DNA of 15,862 nucleotides from Candidatus Staskawiczbacteria bacterium RIFOXYD1_FULL_32_13 (GCA_001820485.1 MHPU01000005.1:529-16390), one strand, 5' to 3'; numbered from the stretch's first letter, positions 1-6,025 are shown. Notes: generated by a model from the sequence alone, not told the origin. Program-made: numbers and translations.

Positions 1-1
1 T

Positions 2-448
2 AAAGAAATTGGTTTAGCTGAAACAAGATTTTTTAATGAAACTGGCCTTGATTTAAAAGTAAATGATATTTATGAAAGTAATTATTCTACTGCAAAAGAT
101 CTAGCAAGATTAGTAAAATATATACTACAAAATTATCCTGAGATTTTTGAGATAACAAAAGAAAAAGACATTTTATTACCTGTCTCGCCGAAGCTCGCAA
201 GCGAAGGCGGATGCGACGTAAATAATGAAAACTGCCGTGTAGTAAAAAATACAAATAAATTACTTATTAGTGATAATCTTGGGAATAGAATTTTGGGTGG
301 CAAGACTGGGGAAACTAAAATCGCTGGTGGTTGTTTATTACTTGTATTAAACTCTAAAAATAATGAAGATATTTTAATTAGTGTTGTATTAAATTCTCAA
401 AATAGATTTATAGATACAGAAAAAATAATAAATAAATATGGAGATTAA
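2..448 (+). CDS. D-alanyl-D-alanine carboxypeptidase, peptidase S11 family (3' end only)
   Basis: The reading frame is open from base 2 and ends at TAA 446-448; the start lies left of the window. The translation carries the C-terminal part of a penicillin-binding D,D-carboxypeptidase: a segment reading FNETGLD, a STAKDLARL helix typical of the family and, at 302-310, the KTG triad (GGKTGET) that forms the third active-site motif of serine D,D-peptidases. The catalytic SxxK and SxN motifs are outside the window. Such enzymes trim the terminal D-Ala from peptidoglycan stem peptides at the outer face of the membrane. A GC-rich palindromic block (182-217) is inserted in frame between the helical region and KTG. 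The stop overlaps the start of the next gene by 11 bases, implying co-transcription and translational coupling. Family call firm, exact subfamily not. Confidence 0.85.
   Translation, partial: KEIGLAETRFFNETGLDLKVNDIYESNYSTAKDLARLVKYILQNYPEIFEITKEKDILLPVSPKLASEGGCDVNNENCRVVKNTNKLLISDNLGNRILGGKTGETKIAGGCLLLVLNSKNNEDILISVVLNSQNRFIDTEKIINKYGD
182..217. repeat. GC-rich imperfect palindrome inserted in frame in a coding region
   Basis: The block begins GTCTCGCC and ends GGCGGATGCGAC. The outer arms (CGCC/GGCG, GTC/GAC) and the inner TCGC-AA-GCGA pair as an imperfect hairpin. It is GC-rich within a very AT-rich gene and adds about 12 residues (reading SPKLASEGGCD) without breaking the frame. Similar CGCCGAAGC...GCGAAGGCGG palindromes are, from general knowledge, scattered in CPR genomes, usually between genes. 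It is the only copy I see in this window. Confidence 0.6.
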
Positions 449-1532
449 AAAAAGATTAGTAATTTTATTTTGTATTCTATTTTTTTTATTTATAATTTTA
501 GTTGTAACAAAAATTTTTTACAAAAATAAATTTGAAAATAGAGAAGCTATGCCTGTTGTTAAAGAAGTTATTGTTGATATAAAACCAGTATTTAATCCTT
601 TAAAATTAGATTGGCAGGAAAGCACAGGTTCAGCTGAATTTGAAGCACGCGATTCGCATGGACTGGTGGCTTTTAAAAATAAATTATGGGTGATGGGTGG
701 ATTAAACGGTAATTGTTGTGTACAAAAACTAGGGCTTGTAGATTATGAAAAAGCCCCTCATTTTTTAGATGTCTGGAGTTCAGAAGATGGTAAAATTTGG
801 AAATTAGAAAATGCATCTGCTCCTTGGGGAAAAAGAAGATCAATACAGGTTGTAGAATTTAAAAATAAATTATTTTTATTGGGTGGGTGGGGTCCAGAAA
901 TTGGATATAAAAATGATATTTGGACATCAGAGGATGGTATAAATTGGAAACTGGAAAAAGAAAATGCAGAGTGGTCTAAGCGCGAGGGGCATACTGCTTT
1001 AGTCTTTGATAATAAGATTTGGGTAATTGGAGGCGTCACTTATGATAGTCATAAATTAACAAACGATGTTTGGTCTTCTGAAGATGGAATTTTTTGGCAA
1101 AAAGCTACTGATAATGCTGGCTTTGAATTAAGATGGGATCACGTAGCCTTAGCTTTTAATAATAAACTTTGGGTAATTGGCGGAATGGGTTTTGATAATA
1201 AAGTTTTTAATGATGTTTGGAGCTCAGAAGATGGCATTGTTTGGAAGCAAGAAGTTGCAAGCGCACCTTTTGCTTCAAGGCAAGGAGGCGGACTGGTAGA
1301 ATTTGAAAATAAATTATGGCTTATTTCAAGGTTAAATGCTGATATTTATGGTGCCGGAGTAAACGATGTTTGGTTTTCTGATAATGGAATAAATTGGCAA
1401 AAAACAGAAACCGATCCAGAATGGTCGGGGCGTGAAGATGTAGGAGTAGCTGTTTTTAAAAATAAAATCTGGGTAGTAGGCGGAATGGATAAAGATTTTG
1501 TTTGGGAAAATGACGTCTGGTCTAGTAAATAA
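438..1532 (+). CDS. Membrane-anchored kelch-repeat beta-propeller protein
   Basis: This 364-aa protein has an N-terminal hydrophobic segment (about residues 8-28) preceded by KKR, fitting a signal anchor, followed by an extracytoplasmic propeller. Six repeats are visible, each with an NKLWV(I/M)GG strand (variants NKLFLLGG, NKLWLISR) and then NDVWSSEDG with a W a few residues later. The first repeat lacks its leading strand while the DWQEST segment near residue 58 supplies the closing W motif, as expected for a ring closed by its N-terminus. Kelch propellers usually bind proteins or glycans; no catalytic residues can be assigned. The ATG overlaps the 3' end of the carboxypeptidase gene by 11 bases, so both are probably one operon and the protein probably works at the cell envelope. 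Specific function unknown. Confidence 0.85.
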   Translation: MEIKKRLVILFCILFFLFIILVVTKIFYKNKFENREAMPVVKEVIVDIKPVFNPLKLDWQESTGSAEFEARDSHGLVAFKNKLWVMGGLNGNCCVQKLGLVDYEKAPHFLDVWSSEDGKIWKLENASAPWGKRRSIQVVEFKNKLFLLGGWGPEIGYKNDIWTSEDGINWKLEKENAEWSKREGHTALVFDNKIWVIGGVTYDSHKLTNDVWSSEDGIFWQKATDNAGFELRWDHVALAFNNKLWVIGGMGFDNKVFNDVWSSEDGIVWKQEVASAPFASRQGGGLVEFENKLWLISRLNADIYGAGVNDVWFSDNGINWQKTETDPEWSGREDVGVAVFKNKIWVVGGMDKDFVWENDVWSSK

Positions 1533-1538
1533 TTTTTG

Positions 1539-1574
1539 TAAAAAAAAGAAGGGCAGCCAGTTCGCTGGTTGCCC
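1539..1574 (-). terminator. Rho-independent terminator of the 113-aa gene
   Basis: A 10-bp GC-rich stem (GGGCAACCAG / CTGGCTGCCC read on the minus strand, one G-U pair) with a CGAA tetraloop is followed by TTCTTTTTTT. It lies 22 bases after the stop at 1596. The T-run exists only on the minus strand, so it serves the minus-strand gene and not the kelch gene. Confidence 0.88.
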
Positions 1575-1595
1575 ACGGCACGGAGCATCGTCGCA

Positions 1596-1937
1596 TTACG
1601 TGAAGCGACGATCTCGCCTCCGCAACACCACGGTGTCGCGAATCGGTATCACATGCCCAAGAATCACGATTCCTTTCTGAAAACCGAACTCGCTCATGAT
1701 GAGCGACCCCAGCCACTCGGAGCAGTTTTCTAATCGGAGTTCGTCTCCTGCCAGATCCTGCTCGGCCAGTTTCAGTGCCCTCGTGGGATTTCCTTCCCCA
1801 CGATAGCTCATCGAGGGTTTTCGCCCTCGAGTCGCACGCCATCGGGCGTGCCAGACAACGAGCGCGGGGTTATCTTGGTTGACAACCCGCCTCATGACCT
1901 GCTTCAGCTGGCGATTCGGAATCATCGAAATGAACAT
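1596..1937 (-). CDS. Orphan 113-aa protein of foreign composition
   Basis: No family is recognised. The protein is basic, hydrophilic and without membrane segments, starting MFISMIPNRQLKQVMRRVV and ending in an arginine-rich tail (LRRRDRRFT). Evidence that it is real: ATG at 1935-1937 has an AGAAAGGA Shine-Dalgarno sequence 5 bases upstream, a perfect consensus promoter lies 60-90 bases upstream, and a strong terminator follows the stop. Its codons are GC-rich (many CGC, CTG, GTC, GCG), quite unlike the AT-rich genes on either side, and neighbouring genes generally lack SD sequences. It is a self-contained single-gene unit inserted between the kelch gene and mraY, divergent from mraY. An overlapping longer minus-strand frame ending at 1522 has no SD and was not chosen. 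Transfer from a GC-richer bacterium is likely; donor unknown. Confidence 0.7.
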   Translation of the reverse strand: MFISMIPNRQLKQVMRRVVNQDNPALVVWHARWRATRGRKPSMSYRGEGNPTRALKLAEQDLAGDELRLENCSEWLGSLIMSEFGFQKGIVILGHVIPIRDTVVLRRRDRRFT

Positions 1938-1998
1938 TGTTGTCCTTTCTGAAAACTATTCGGATTGAGGGGTTAACGCACCATACTTATATATTTTA

Positions 1999-2027
1999 AT
2001 TATATCATATTAATCTAACATTGTCAA
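1999..2027 (-). promoter_or_regulatory. Perfect sigma-70-type promoter of the 113-aa gene
   Basis: Read on the minus strand, TTGACA (2022-2027) and TATAAT (1999-2004) are separated by exactly 17 bases. Both boxes match consensus fully, which is the best promoter in the window. It is divergent from mraY, whose start is 19 bases beyond the -35 box. Confidence 0.85.
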
Positions 2028-2045
2028 TAGTAAAATATAAAAATT

Positions 2046-3101
2046 ATGACGCAACTAACATTTAGCGTAATTAAAGTTTTGGGCATTTCATCGATTGCTT
2101 CTGCAATTGCTATTTTGTGGGCACCTATTTTGATTAATTTTTTGTATAAACATAAATTATGGAAAAAATCTGCTCGCATTAAAGCTATTTCAGGAGAAGA
2201 TGCAGTTATTTTTAATTCGCTTCACAAAGAGAAAGAAGTTGGTACTCCAAGATTTGGTGGCCTTTTAATTTGGGTTACTACAATAGTTGTTGTGTTGTTG
2301 TTTTATTTTATTTCTTTAATTTTTCCTCAAGCATCTAGCTTAAATTTCTTGTCTCGTAGTCAAACATGGCTTCCATTATTTACTTTGCTTTTTGCTTCTT
2401 TGTTAGGACTTTTTGATGATATTTCTGTTGTTTCTAATATTGGAAAATATATTGGAGGAGGAATGTCTTTTAAAAAACGTATTTTAATGGTGACTTTAAT
2501 TGGTTTAGTTGGCGCCTTGTGGTTTTATTATAAACTTGGATGGGATACAATTTATATGCCGTTTTATGGAAATTTGCCTATTGGAATTTTATATATCCCA
2601 TTTTTTATTATTGTGATGATTGCTTGTTGGTCAGGTGGAGTAATTGATGGAATAGATGGCTTAGCTGGGGGAAGTTTTGCATCAATATTTGGAGCTTTTG
2701 CAGTTATTGCATTTGCACAAGGTAAGGTTGATTTAGCAACTTTCTGTTTAGTGATTACTGGTACGCTTTTTGCTTTTTTATGGTTTAATATCCCACCTGC
2801 ACGTTTTTATATGTCAGAGTCTGGGTCTTTGGGGCTTACTGCCGTACTATCAGTTGTAGCATTTCTAACTGATTCAGTATTTGTTTTGCCAATAATCGCA
2901 GGACTTTTAGTACTTGAGTCTGGGTCAGTTATTGTTCAATTATTATCTAAAAAGTTTCGTAAAAAGAAAATATTTTTATCCACTCCAATACATCATCACT
3001 TTGAAGCAATTGGTTGGTCGTCATCTAAAGTAACAATGAGAGCTTGGATTGTGGGCATAGCTTTAGCAATTCTTGGAGTTGCTATTAGGCTGGTGGGGTA
3101 A
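2046..3101 (+). CDS. mraY: Phospho-N-acetylmuramoyl-pentapeptide transferase (MraY), divergent
   Basis: The 351-aa polytopic membrane protein catalyses transfer of phospho-MurNAc-pentapeptide from UDP to undecaprenyl phosphate, giving lipid I in peptidoglycan synthesis. Visible landmarks: TPRFGG near residue 68, the magnesium-binding GLFDD (D124-D125), VIDGIDGLAGG (about 199-209), PARFYMSESGSL (251-262) and the MraY-specific PIHHHFE (314-320) followed by GW. About ten hydrophobic segments are spread along the chain and the length is normal for the family. Two family positions differ from the textbook enzyme: the Asn of the NxxDGxDG motif is Gly198, and the Asp of the MGDxGSL motif is Glu258. 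The HHH motif argues for MraY rather than WecA. The start is preceded by an A/T stretch (ATATAAAAATT) with no SD. It was probably adjacent to the kelch gene before the GC-rich unit arrived. Confidence 0.92.
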   Translation: MTQLTFSVIKVLGISSIASAIAILWAPILINFLYKHKLWKKSARIKAISGEDAVIFNSLHKEKEVGTPRFGGLLIWVTTIVVVLLFYFISLIFPQASSLNFLSRSQTWLPLFTLLFASLLGLFDDISVVSNIGKYIGGGMSFKKRILMVTLIGLVGALWFYYKLGWDTIYMPFYGNLPIGILYIPFFIIVMIACWSGGVIDGIDGLAGGSFASIFGAFAVIAFAQGKVDLATFCLVITGTLFAFLWFNIPPARFYMSESGSLGLTAVLSVVAFLTDSVFVLPIIAGLLVLESGSVIVQLLSKKFRKKKIFLSTPIHHHFEAIGWSSSKVTMRAWIVGIALAILGVAIRLVG

Positions 3102-3105
3102 AAAT

Positions 3106-3133
3106 TTGACTTTTGCTATTATTTTGTTACTAT
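3106..3133 (+). promoter_or_regulatory. Promoter of the DUF4258/DUF2283 pair, nearly leaderless
   Basis: TTGACT (3106-3111), 16-bp spacer, TACTAT (3128-3133), with TGT directly before the -10 as in an extended -10 promoter. Transcription would start about base 3140, immediately before ATG 3141, giving a leaderless or almost leaderless mRNA. Confidence 0.6.
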
Positions 3134-3140
3134 AAATTAT

Positions 3141-3401
3141 ATGAAAATAAAGTTTTCCTTCCATGCAATAGAGAGAATAAAAGAAAGAGGCATTGAAAAG
3201 AGTATTATTTTTGATGCGATAGCCTCGCCCGACAAAATGGAAACTTCTAGTGTGAAAAGTGATAGATTTTTATTCAAAAAAATTTATTTTAATTTACAAC
3301 ATAAAAGAGATCATCTTTTAATAATAGTTTGTGAAAAAGAAGAGGATGTTTTAAAAGTTATTACAATTATCGACACCTCAAAAATAAGCAAACATTTCTA
3401 A
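3141..3401 (+). CDS. DUF4258 family protein, putative toxin
   Basis: The 86-aa protein starts with an FSFHAIERIKERGI segment, the hallmark HAxxRxxERG signature of DUF4258 proteins, which are small RelE/HicA-like proteins often found as toxin partners. The middle (FLFKKIY) and C-terminal beta-rich stretch (LLIIVCEKEEDVLKVITIID) fit that small alpha/beta fold. It is followed after 2 bases by a DUF2283 gene, the usual partner, which suggests a toxin-antitoxin module with the toxin encoded first. No SD is visible. Toxicity is inferred from family context only and is not shown by the sequence. Confidence 0.75.
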   Translation: MKIKFSFHAIERIKERGIEKSIIFDAIASPDKMETSSVKSDRFLFKKIYFNLQHKRDHLLIIVCEKEEDVLKVITIIDTSKISKHF

Positions 3402-3403
3402 TT

Positions 3404-3604
3404 ATGGCAAAAACAAATATAAAATATGATAAAGAAGCAAAAATCTTGAGCATTCGTGTGAGTGATAAAAAAAGCGTTGATTCTGACGCAAAAGGAAATG
3501 TTGTGATTGATTATGATAAAAATGGAAATGTGGTAAATATTGATGTTATGAAAATAAGTTTGGATGAATTTTCCAAAATTGAATCCGCCTGTGCTCAAAT
3601 ATAA
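3404..3604 (+). CDS. DUF2283 family protein, putative antitoxin
   Basis: The 66-aa acidic protein has the DUF2283 pattern: KYDKEAKILSIRVSD, then a VVIDYDKNGNVVNIDVM segment, in which a short beta-meander ends in an acidic IDYDxxGNVVxIDV motif. Many DUF2283 proteins sit beside DUF4258 genes as here and are considered antitoxin-like. The gene starts 2 bases after the preceding stop, so the pair is translationally coupled, and a terminator follows 22 bases after its stop. The antitoxin role is inference. Confidence 0.72.
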   Translation: MAKTNIKYDKEAKILSIRVSDKKSVDSDAKGNVVIDYDKNGNVVNIDVMKISLDEFSKIESACAQI

Positions 3605-3626
3605 AAATTAGTGATTGTCAAAGTAC

Positions 3627-3656
3627 AAAAACGTCAAAAAAAGGCGTTTTTATTTT
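3627..3656 (+). terminator. Rho-independent terminator after the DUF2283 gene
   Basis: AAAAACG (3627-3633) pairs with CGTTTTT (3645-3651), with TC/GG inside the loop and a following TATTTTG tract. The stem is AT-rich but well placed, 22 bases beyond the stop of the pair. Confidence 0.6.
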
Positions 3657-3679
3657 GCACAAGTTTTGTGATTCCTCAA

Positions 3680-3723
3680 GGGGCCGATTGGTTTCTTCCT
3701 GCGGGAAGATACTAGTCGACCTC
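3680..3723. other. Long GC-rich hairpin of unknown function
   Basis: GGGGCCGATTGGT (3680-3692) pairs with ACTAGTCGACCTC (3711-3723) with one mismatch and three G-U pairs. Inside it, TCTTCC pairs with GGAAGA around a TGCG loop, separated by one T-T mismatch. That gives about 19 bp of stem in an AT-rich spacer. It is followed by ATTTTATTTAT, not a clean T-run, and lies 30 bases before the next promoter. It could be a second terminator, a processed small RNA or a palindromic element. No protein is supported here. Confidence 0.5.
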
Positions 3724-3752
3724 ATTTTATTTATAAAAAATATACTGGGCTC

Positions 3753-3781
3753 TTGCAAAAAAGAAATATATTTGGTATACT
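3753..3781 (+). promoter_or_regulatory. Promoter of the rpmF-nusB-rnc-rpsP cluster
   Basis: TTGCAA (3753-3758) and TATACT (3776-3781) with a 17-bp spacer. Transcription would start near 3788, giving a leader of about 112 bases filled by an inverted repeat. No other good promoter is visible before the terminator at 5824-5856, so the four genes probably form one operon. Confidence 0.6.
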
Positions 3782-3789
3782 CTAACAAT

Positions 3790-3896
3790 AAATCACAAAT
3801 CCAAAATTACAAATCACAAACAATATCTAATTTAGAATTTTAAATTTCGTTAGTTGGAATTTGTTTGGAATTTGATATTTGTAATTTGGAATTTCA
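3790..3896. repeat. Low-complexity inverted repeat in the rpmF leader
   Basis: The left half is made of AAATCACAAATCC / AAATTACAAATC units, and the right half of their complements (GGAATTTG, GATATTTGTAATTTGG). The halves can fold into a long imperfect AT hairpin that spans almost the whole leader up to the GTG start at 3900. Repeats of this AAATTCCAAATT type are common between genes in CPR genomes. Confidence 0.6.
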
Positions 3897-3899
3897 GCT

Positions 3900-4184
3900 G
3901 TGGCAGTTCCAAAAAATAATCATACAAAGTCACATAGAAATAGAAGAAGAATGCATTTGTTTATAAAACCTACTGCATTATCTGTATGTCCAAAATGTAA
4001 AAAAGCATTAAGACCACATACAGCTTGTTTAAGTTGTGGTTTTTATAAAGGAATGGAAGTATTAGATGTTTTCAAGAAATTAACTAAAAAAGAACAAAAA
4101 GCAAAACAAAAAGAAATTAAAACAGCAGAAAAGAAAGGCGGAAAAAAAGACGAAATGAGTATGGAAAAAATGTCCAAGAAATAA
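3900..4184 (+). CDS. rpmF: 50S ribosomal protein L32 (bL32)
   Basis: The 94-aa protein begins MAVPKNNHTKSHRNRRR, the conserved L32 N-terminus, and contains a zinc-ribbon-like CPKCKKALRPHTACLSCG (two CxxC pairs with an intervening His). The family is normally about 55-65 aa; here a lysine/glutamate-rich C-terminal tail of about 30 residues (from about residue 62) is added. Translation starts at GTG 3900-3902. An ATG only appears at the internal RRRM methionine, which would remove the conserved N-terminus. No clear SD precedes it. It is the first gene of a cluster with nusB, rnc and rpsP. Confidence 0.92.
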   Translation: MAVPKNNHTKSHRNRRRMHLFIKPTALSVCPKCKKALRPHTACLSCGFYKGMEVLDVFKKLTKKEQKAKQKEIKTAEKKGGKKDEMSMEKMSKK

Positions 4185-4208
4185 AATTTATTAATTTAAA
4201 TTTTAATT

Positions 4209-4637
4209 ATGGCAAGTAGGCACTTATCACGTTCAATAGTTATGCAAAGCTTGTATGAGTGGGATTTTTATAATAAGTTAAAACAGCCTTTGGAAGAAGT
4301 AGCAGAAAGAAACGTCAAAGATTTTGGTCCTGGGCTTGAAGATCAATCACTGGTTTGGGAATTAGTCAGCGGAGTACAAAAACATTTGCCAGAAATAGAT
4401 AAAATCATTGAAAAAGCAGCTCCAGAATGGCCAATAGCACAAATACCGATTATTGATAGAAATGTGTTAAGAATCGGGCTTTATGAGCTTTTGTACGCAG
4501 ACAAGGCGCAAGTTCCACCAAAAGTCGCAATTAATGAAGCAATTGAGCTGGCAAAGACATTTTCTGGAAAAATTTCTGGAAAGTTTGTAAATGGAGTTTT
4601 AGGAACTGTATATAAACAACTTGAGCAAAAGGAGTAA
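4209..4637 (+). CDS. nusB: Transcription antitermination factor NusB
   Basis: The 142-aa all-helical protein matches NusB across its length: RSIVMQSLYEWD near the N-terminus, WPIAQIPIIDRNVLRIGLYE in the middle, and VPPKVAINEAIELAKTFSG followed by KFVNGVLGTVY at the C-terminus. NusB binds boxA RNA together with ribosomal protein S10 and promotes rRNA transcription antitermination. It lies 24 bases after rpmF. The upstream spacer is A/T only, without SD. Its stop codon (4635-4637) lies inside the left arm of an inverted repeat that separates it from rnc. Confidence 0.95.
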   Translation: MASRHLSRSIVMQSLYEWDFYNKLKQPLEEVAERNVKDFGPGLEDQSLVWELVSGVQKHLPEIDKIIEKAAPEWPIAQIPIIDRNVLRIGLYELLYADKAQVPPKVAINEAIELAKTFSGKISGKFVNGVLGTVYKQLEQKE

Positions 4638-4723
4638 TCACGAATATACGAATACAAAAGAATATACAAATAACGAATTACAGTTTGTATATTTGTAAAA
4701 ATTTGTATATTCGCGACTACTCC
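4631..4723. repeat. Inverted repeat between nusB and rnc
   Basis: The outer arms 4631-4649 and 4705-4723 (GGAGTA.TC.CGAATATAC and its complement) match in 17 of 19 positions. Inner arms AATATACAAA (4661-4670) and TTTGTATATT (4684-4693) match perfectly around a 13-base loop. In the nusB-rnc mRNA this forms a long double-stranded hairpin ending 6 bases before the rnc ATG. GAATATAC-type repeats are common CPR intergenic sequence. It may also be an RNase III substrate. Confidence 0.75.
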
Positions 4724-4729
4724 AAAAAA

Positions 4730-5425
4730 ATGAAGGACTTTTCAATATTAGAAAATAAATTAGGCTTACATTTTAAAAACAAAGACTTATTAACTCAAGC
4801 ATTTGTACATAGATCTTATTTAAATGAAAATCCAGATTTGAATTTGGGTCATAATGAAAGATTAGAATTTTTAGGAGATGCAGTTTTAGAACTTATTGTT
4901 ACAAAATATTTATATAATAAATTTCCAGACAAACCAGAAGGGGAGCTTACAAATTGGAGAGCAGCGCTAGTTAATGCAAAAATGCTTACAAAAATTGCAG
5001 AGCAAATTGGATTAAATGATTTTCTTTTATTGTCTCGCGGAGAGGCAAAAGAAGGAGGAAAGGCCAGGCAATATATATTGGCAAACACATTTGAAGCTTT
5101 GATAGGATCTATTTATCTTGACCTTGGATATGACAAAGCTGATGAATTTATAAATAAAAATTTAATCTTCCATTTGTCTGATATTATAGAAAATAAACTT
5201 TACAAAGATGCAAAAAGCTATTTTCAAGAAGAGTCACAAGAAAAAGTAGGTGTTACTCCAGAATATAAGGTTGTGAAAGAATGGGGGCCTGACCATAAAA
5301 AAAAGTTTACAGTCGGCGTATTCTTAAATGATGAAAAAATAGCAGAAGGTGAGGGTTTTTCAAAACAAGAAGCTGAAGAAGAAGCAGCCAAAGAAGCTTT
5401 AAAAGTTAAAAATTGGGTAAAATAA
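4730..5425 (+). CDS. rnc: Ribonuclease III
   Basis: The 231-aa enzyme cleaves double-stranded RNA and processes rRNA precursors. Residues 5-145 form the RNase III domain, with signature HNERLEFLGDAVLE (41-54) providing E46 and D50, and ILANTFEALIGSIYLD (116-131) providing E122. A C-terminal dsRNA-binding domain runs from about 160 to 227 (SYFQEESQE ... GFSKQEAEEEAAKEAL). The ATG at 4730 is preferred over an in-frame TTG at 4685 because the extra residues would be encoded by the inverted repeat and have no counterpart in the family. The Asp usually found before the catalytic Glu in the second motif (LAD..E) is Asn119 here. It lies 92 bases after nusB and 20 before rpsP. Confidence 0.95.
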   Translation: MKDFSILENKLGLHFKNKDLLTQAFVHRSYLNENPDLNLGHNERLEFLGDAVLELIVTKYLYNKFPDKPEGELTNWRAALVNAKMLTKIAEQIGLNDFLLLSRGEAKEGGKARQYILANTFEALIGSIYLDLGYDKADEFINKNLIFHLSDIIENKLYKDAKSYFQEESQEKVGVTPEYKVVKEWGPDHKKKFTVGVFLNDEKIAEGEGFSKQEAEEEAAKEALKVKNWVK

Positions 5426-5445
5426 AATAATTAAATTTTAAACAC

Positions 5446-5808
5446 ATGTTAACTATAAGATTTACAAGAAAAGGTAAAAAAAATCAGCCATTTTTTAGGG
5501 TGGTTGTTGTAGATAAAAGAAGATCCTCAAAAGGTGGAAGATCTGTTGAAGATGTAGGATATGTTGATCCTTTAAAGAAAAGAAAATCCTTAAATAAAGA
5601 AAGAATTTTATATTGGATTTCCAAAGGAGCTCAGCCTTCAGATACAGTTCATAATTTATTAATCACAGAAAAAATAATTGAAGGTAAAAAAATCGGAGTA
5701 GTTAAGATAGTTAAAAAGATGGAAGAAGTGAAAACAGAAACTCCAGCTCCAGTAGTACAAACACCCACGCCAGCAGTAGAAGCTCCAAAAGAAGAGCCAA
5801 AAGCATAA
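5446..5808 (+). CDS. rpsP: 30S ribosomal protein S16 (bS16)
   Basis: Residues 1-80 match S16: MLTIRFTRKGKKNQPFFRVVV, then DPLKKRKSLNKERILYWISKGAQPSDTV. The family is usually about 80-90 aa; this protein has 120 because of a tail rich in Pro, Ala, Glu and Val (TPAPVVQTPTPAVEAPKEEP), like the disordered tails seen on ribosomal proteins of many CPR bacteria. It is the last gene of the rpmF cluster, 20 bases after rnc and 15 bases before a terminator. The ATG is preceded by AAATTTTAAACAC, with no SD. Confidence 0.95.
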   Translation: MLTIRFTRKGKKNQPFFRVVVVDKRRSSKGGRSVEDVGYVDPLKKRKSLNKERILYWISKGAQPSDTVHNLLITEKIIEGKKIGVVKIVKKMEEVKTETPAPVVQTPTPAVEAPKEEPKA

Positions 5809-5823
5809 TTTAAGAAAATTTTT

Positions 5824-5856
5824 AAAACAACGAGGTAAAGGTCTCGTTGTTTTTTC
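5824..5856 (+). terminator. Rho-independent terminator of the rpmF-rpsP operon
   Basis: AAAACAACGAG (5824-5834) pairs perfectly with CTCGTTGTTTT (5843-5853) around an 8-base loop, and the T-run continues to 5856. Confidence 0.88.
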
Positions 5857-6025
5857 TTGGTTTTTCGTTTATTGCTTGGTAGGTAAAATCTACGCGACCG
5901 TTGTATTTTGCCTACTAGTTACTATGCAATATATTGCGATATATCTTGACAAATTCACATATTACTATTGGCAAATTTGGTATTTTATGATAGGATTTAT
6001 AATAATTAGTTTTTTGACAATTTAT
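5857..6025. other. Noncoding spacer with palindromes and promoter-like boxes
   Basis: No gene is seen. GTAGGTAAAAT (5879-5889) pairs with ATTTTGCCTAC (5905-5915) as an 11-bp hairpin. GCAATATATTGC (5926-5937) and GATATATC (5938-5945) are perfect palindromes. Plus-strand promoter-like boxes include TTGACA at 5946 and 6014 without good partners, TTGGCA (5968-5973) 17 bases before TAGGAT (5991-5996), and TATAAT (5998-6003). One of these may drive the following gene or a short RNA ending at the inverted repeat 6026-6086. Confidence 0.4.

Noticed and set aside
758..1039. Open frame on the minus strand within the kelch gene
   Set aside because: It lies opposite a clearly coding repeat protein, shows low-complexity composition and has no start signals.
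1346..1842. Other open frames around the GC-rich unit (minus 1346-1588, plus 1498-1680, minus 1522-1842)
   Set aside because: They overlap the terminator or cross it; only the 1596-1937 frame has SD, promoter and a terminator placed after its stop.
3398..3598. Minus-strand open frame opposite the DUF2283 gene
   Set aside because: Antisense to a recognised gene, low-complexity hydrophobic composition.
3655..3843. 62-aa plus-strand open frame
   Set aside because: It runs through a terminator tail, the GC hairpin, the promoter and the low-complexity repeat; its C-terminus is encoded by the repeat.
4481..5088. Minus-strand open frames opposite nusB and rnc
   Set aside because: Antisense to well-recognised genes, no independent signals.
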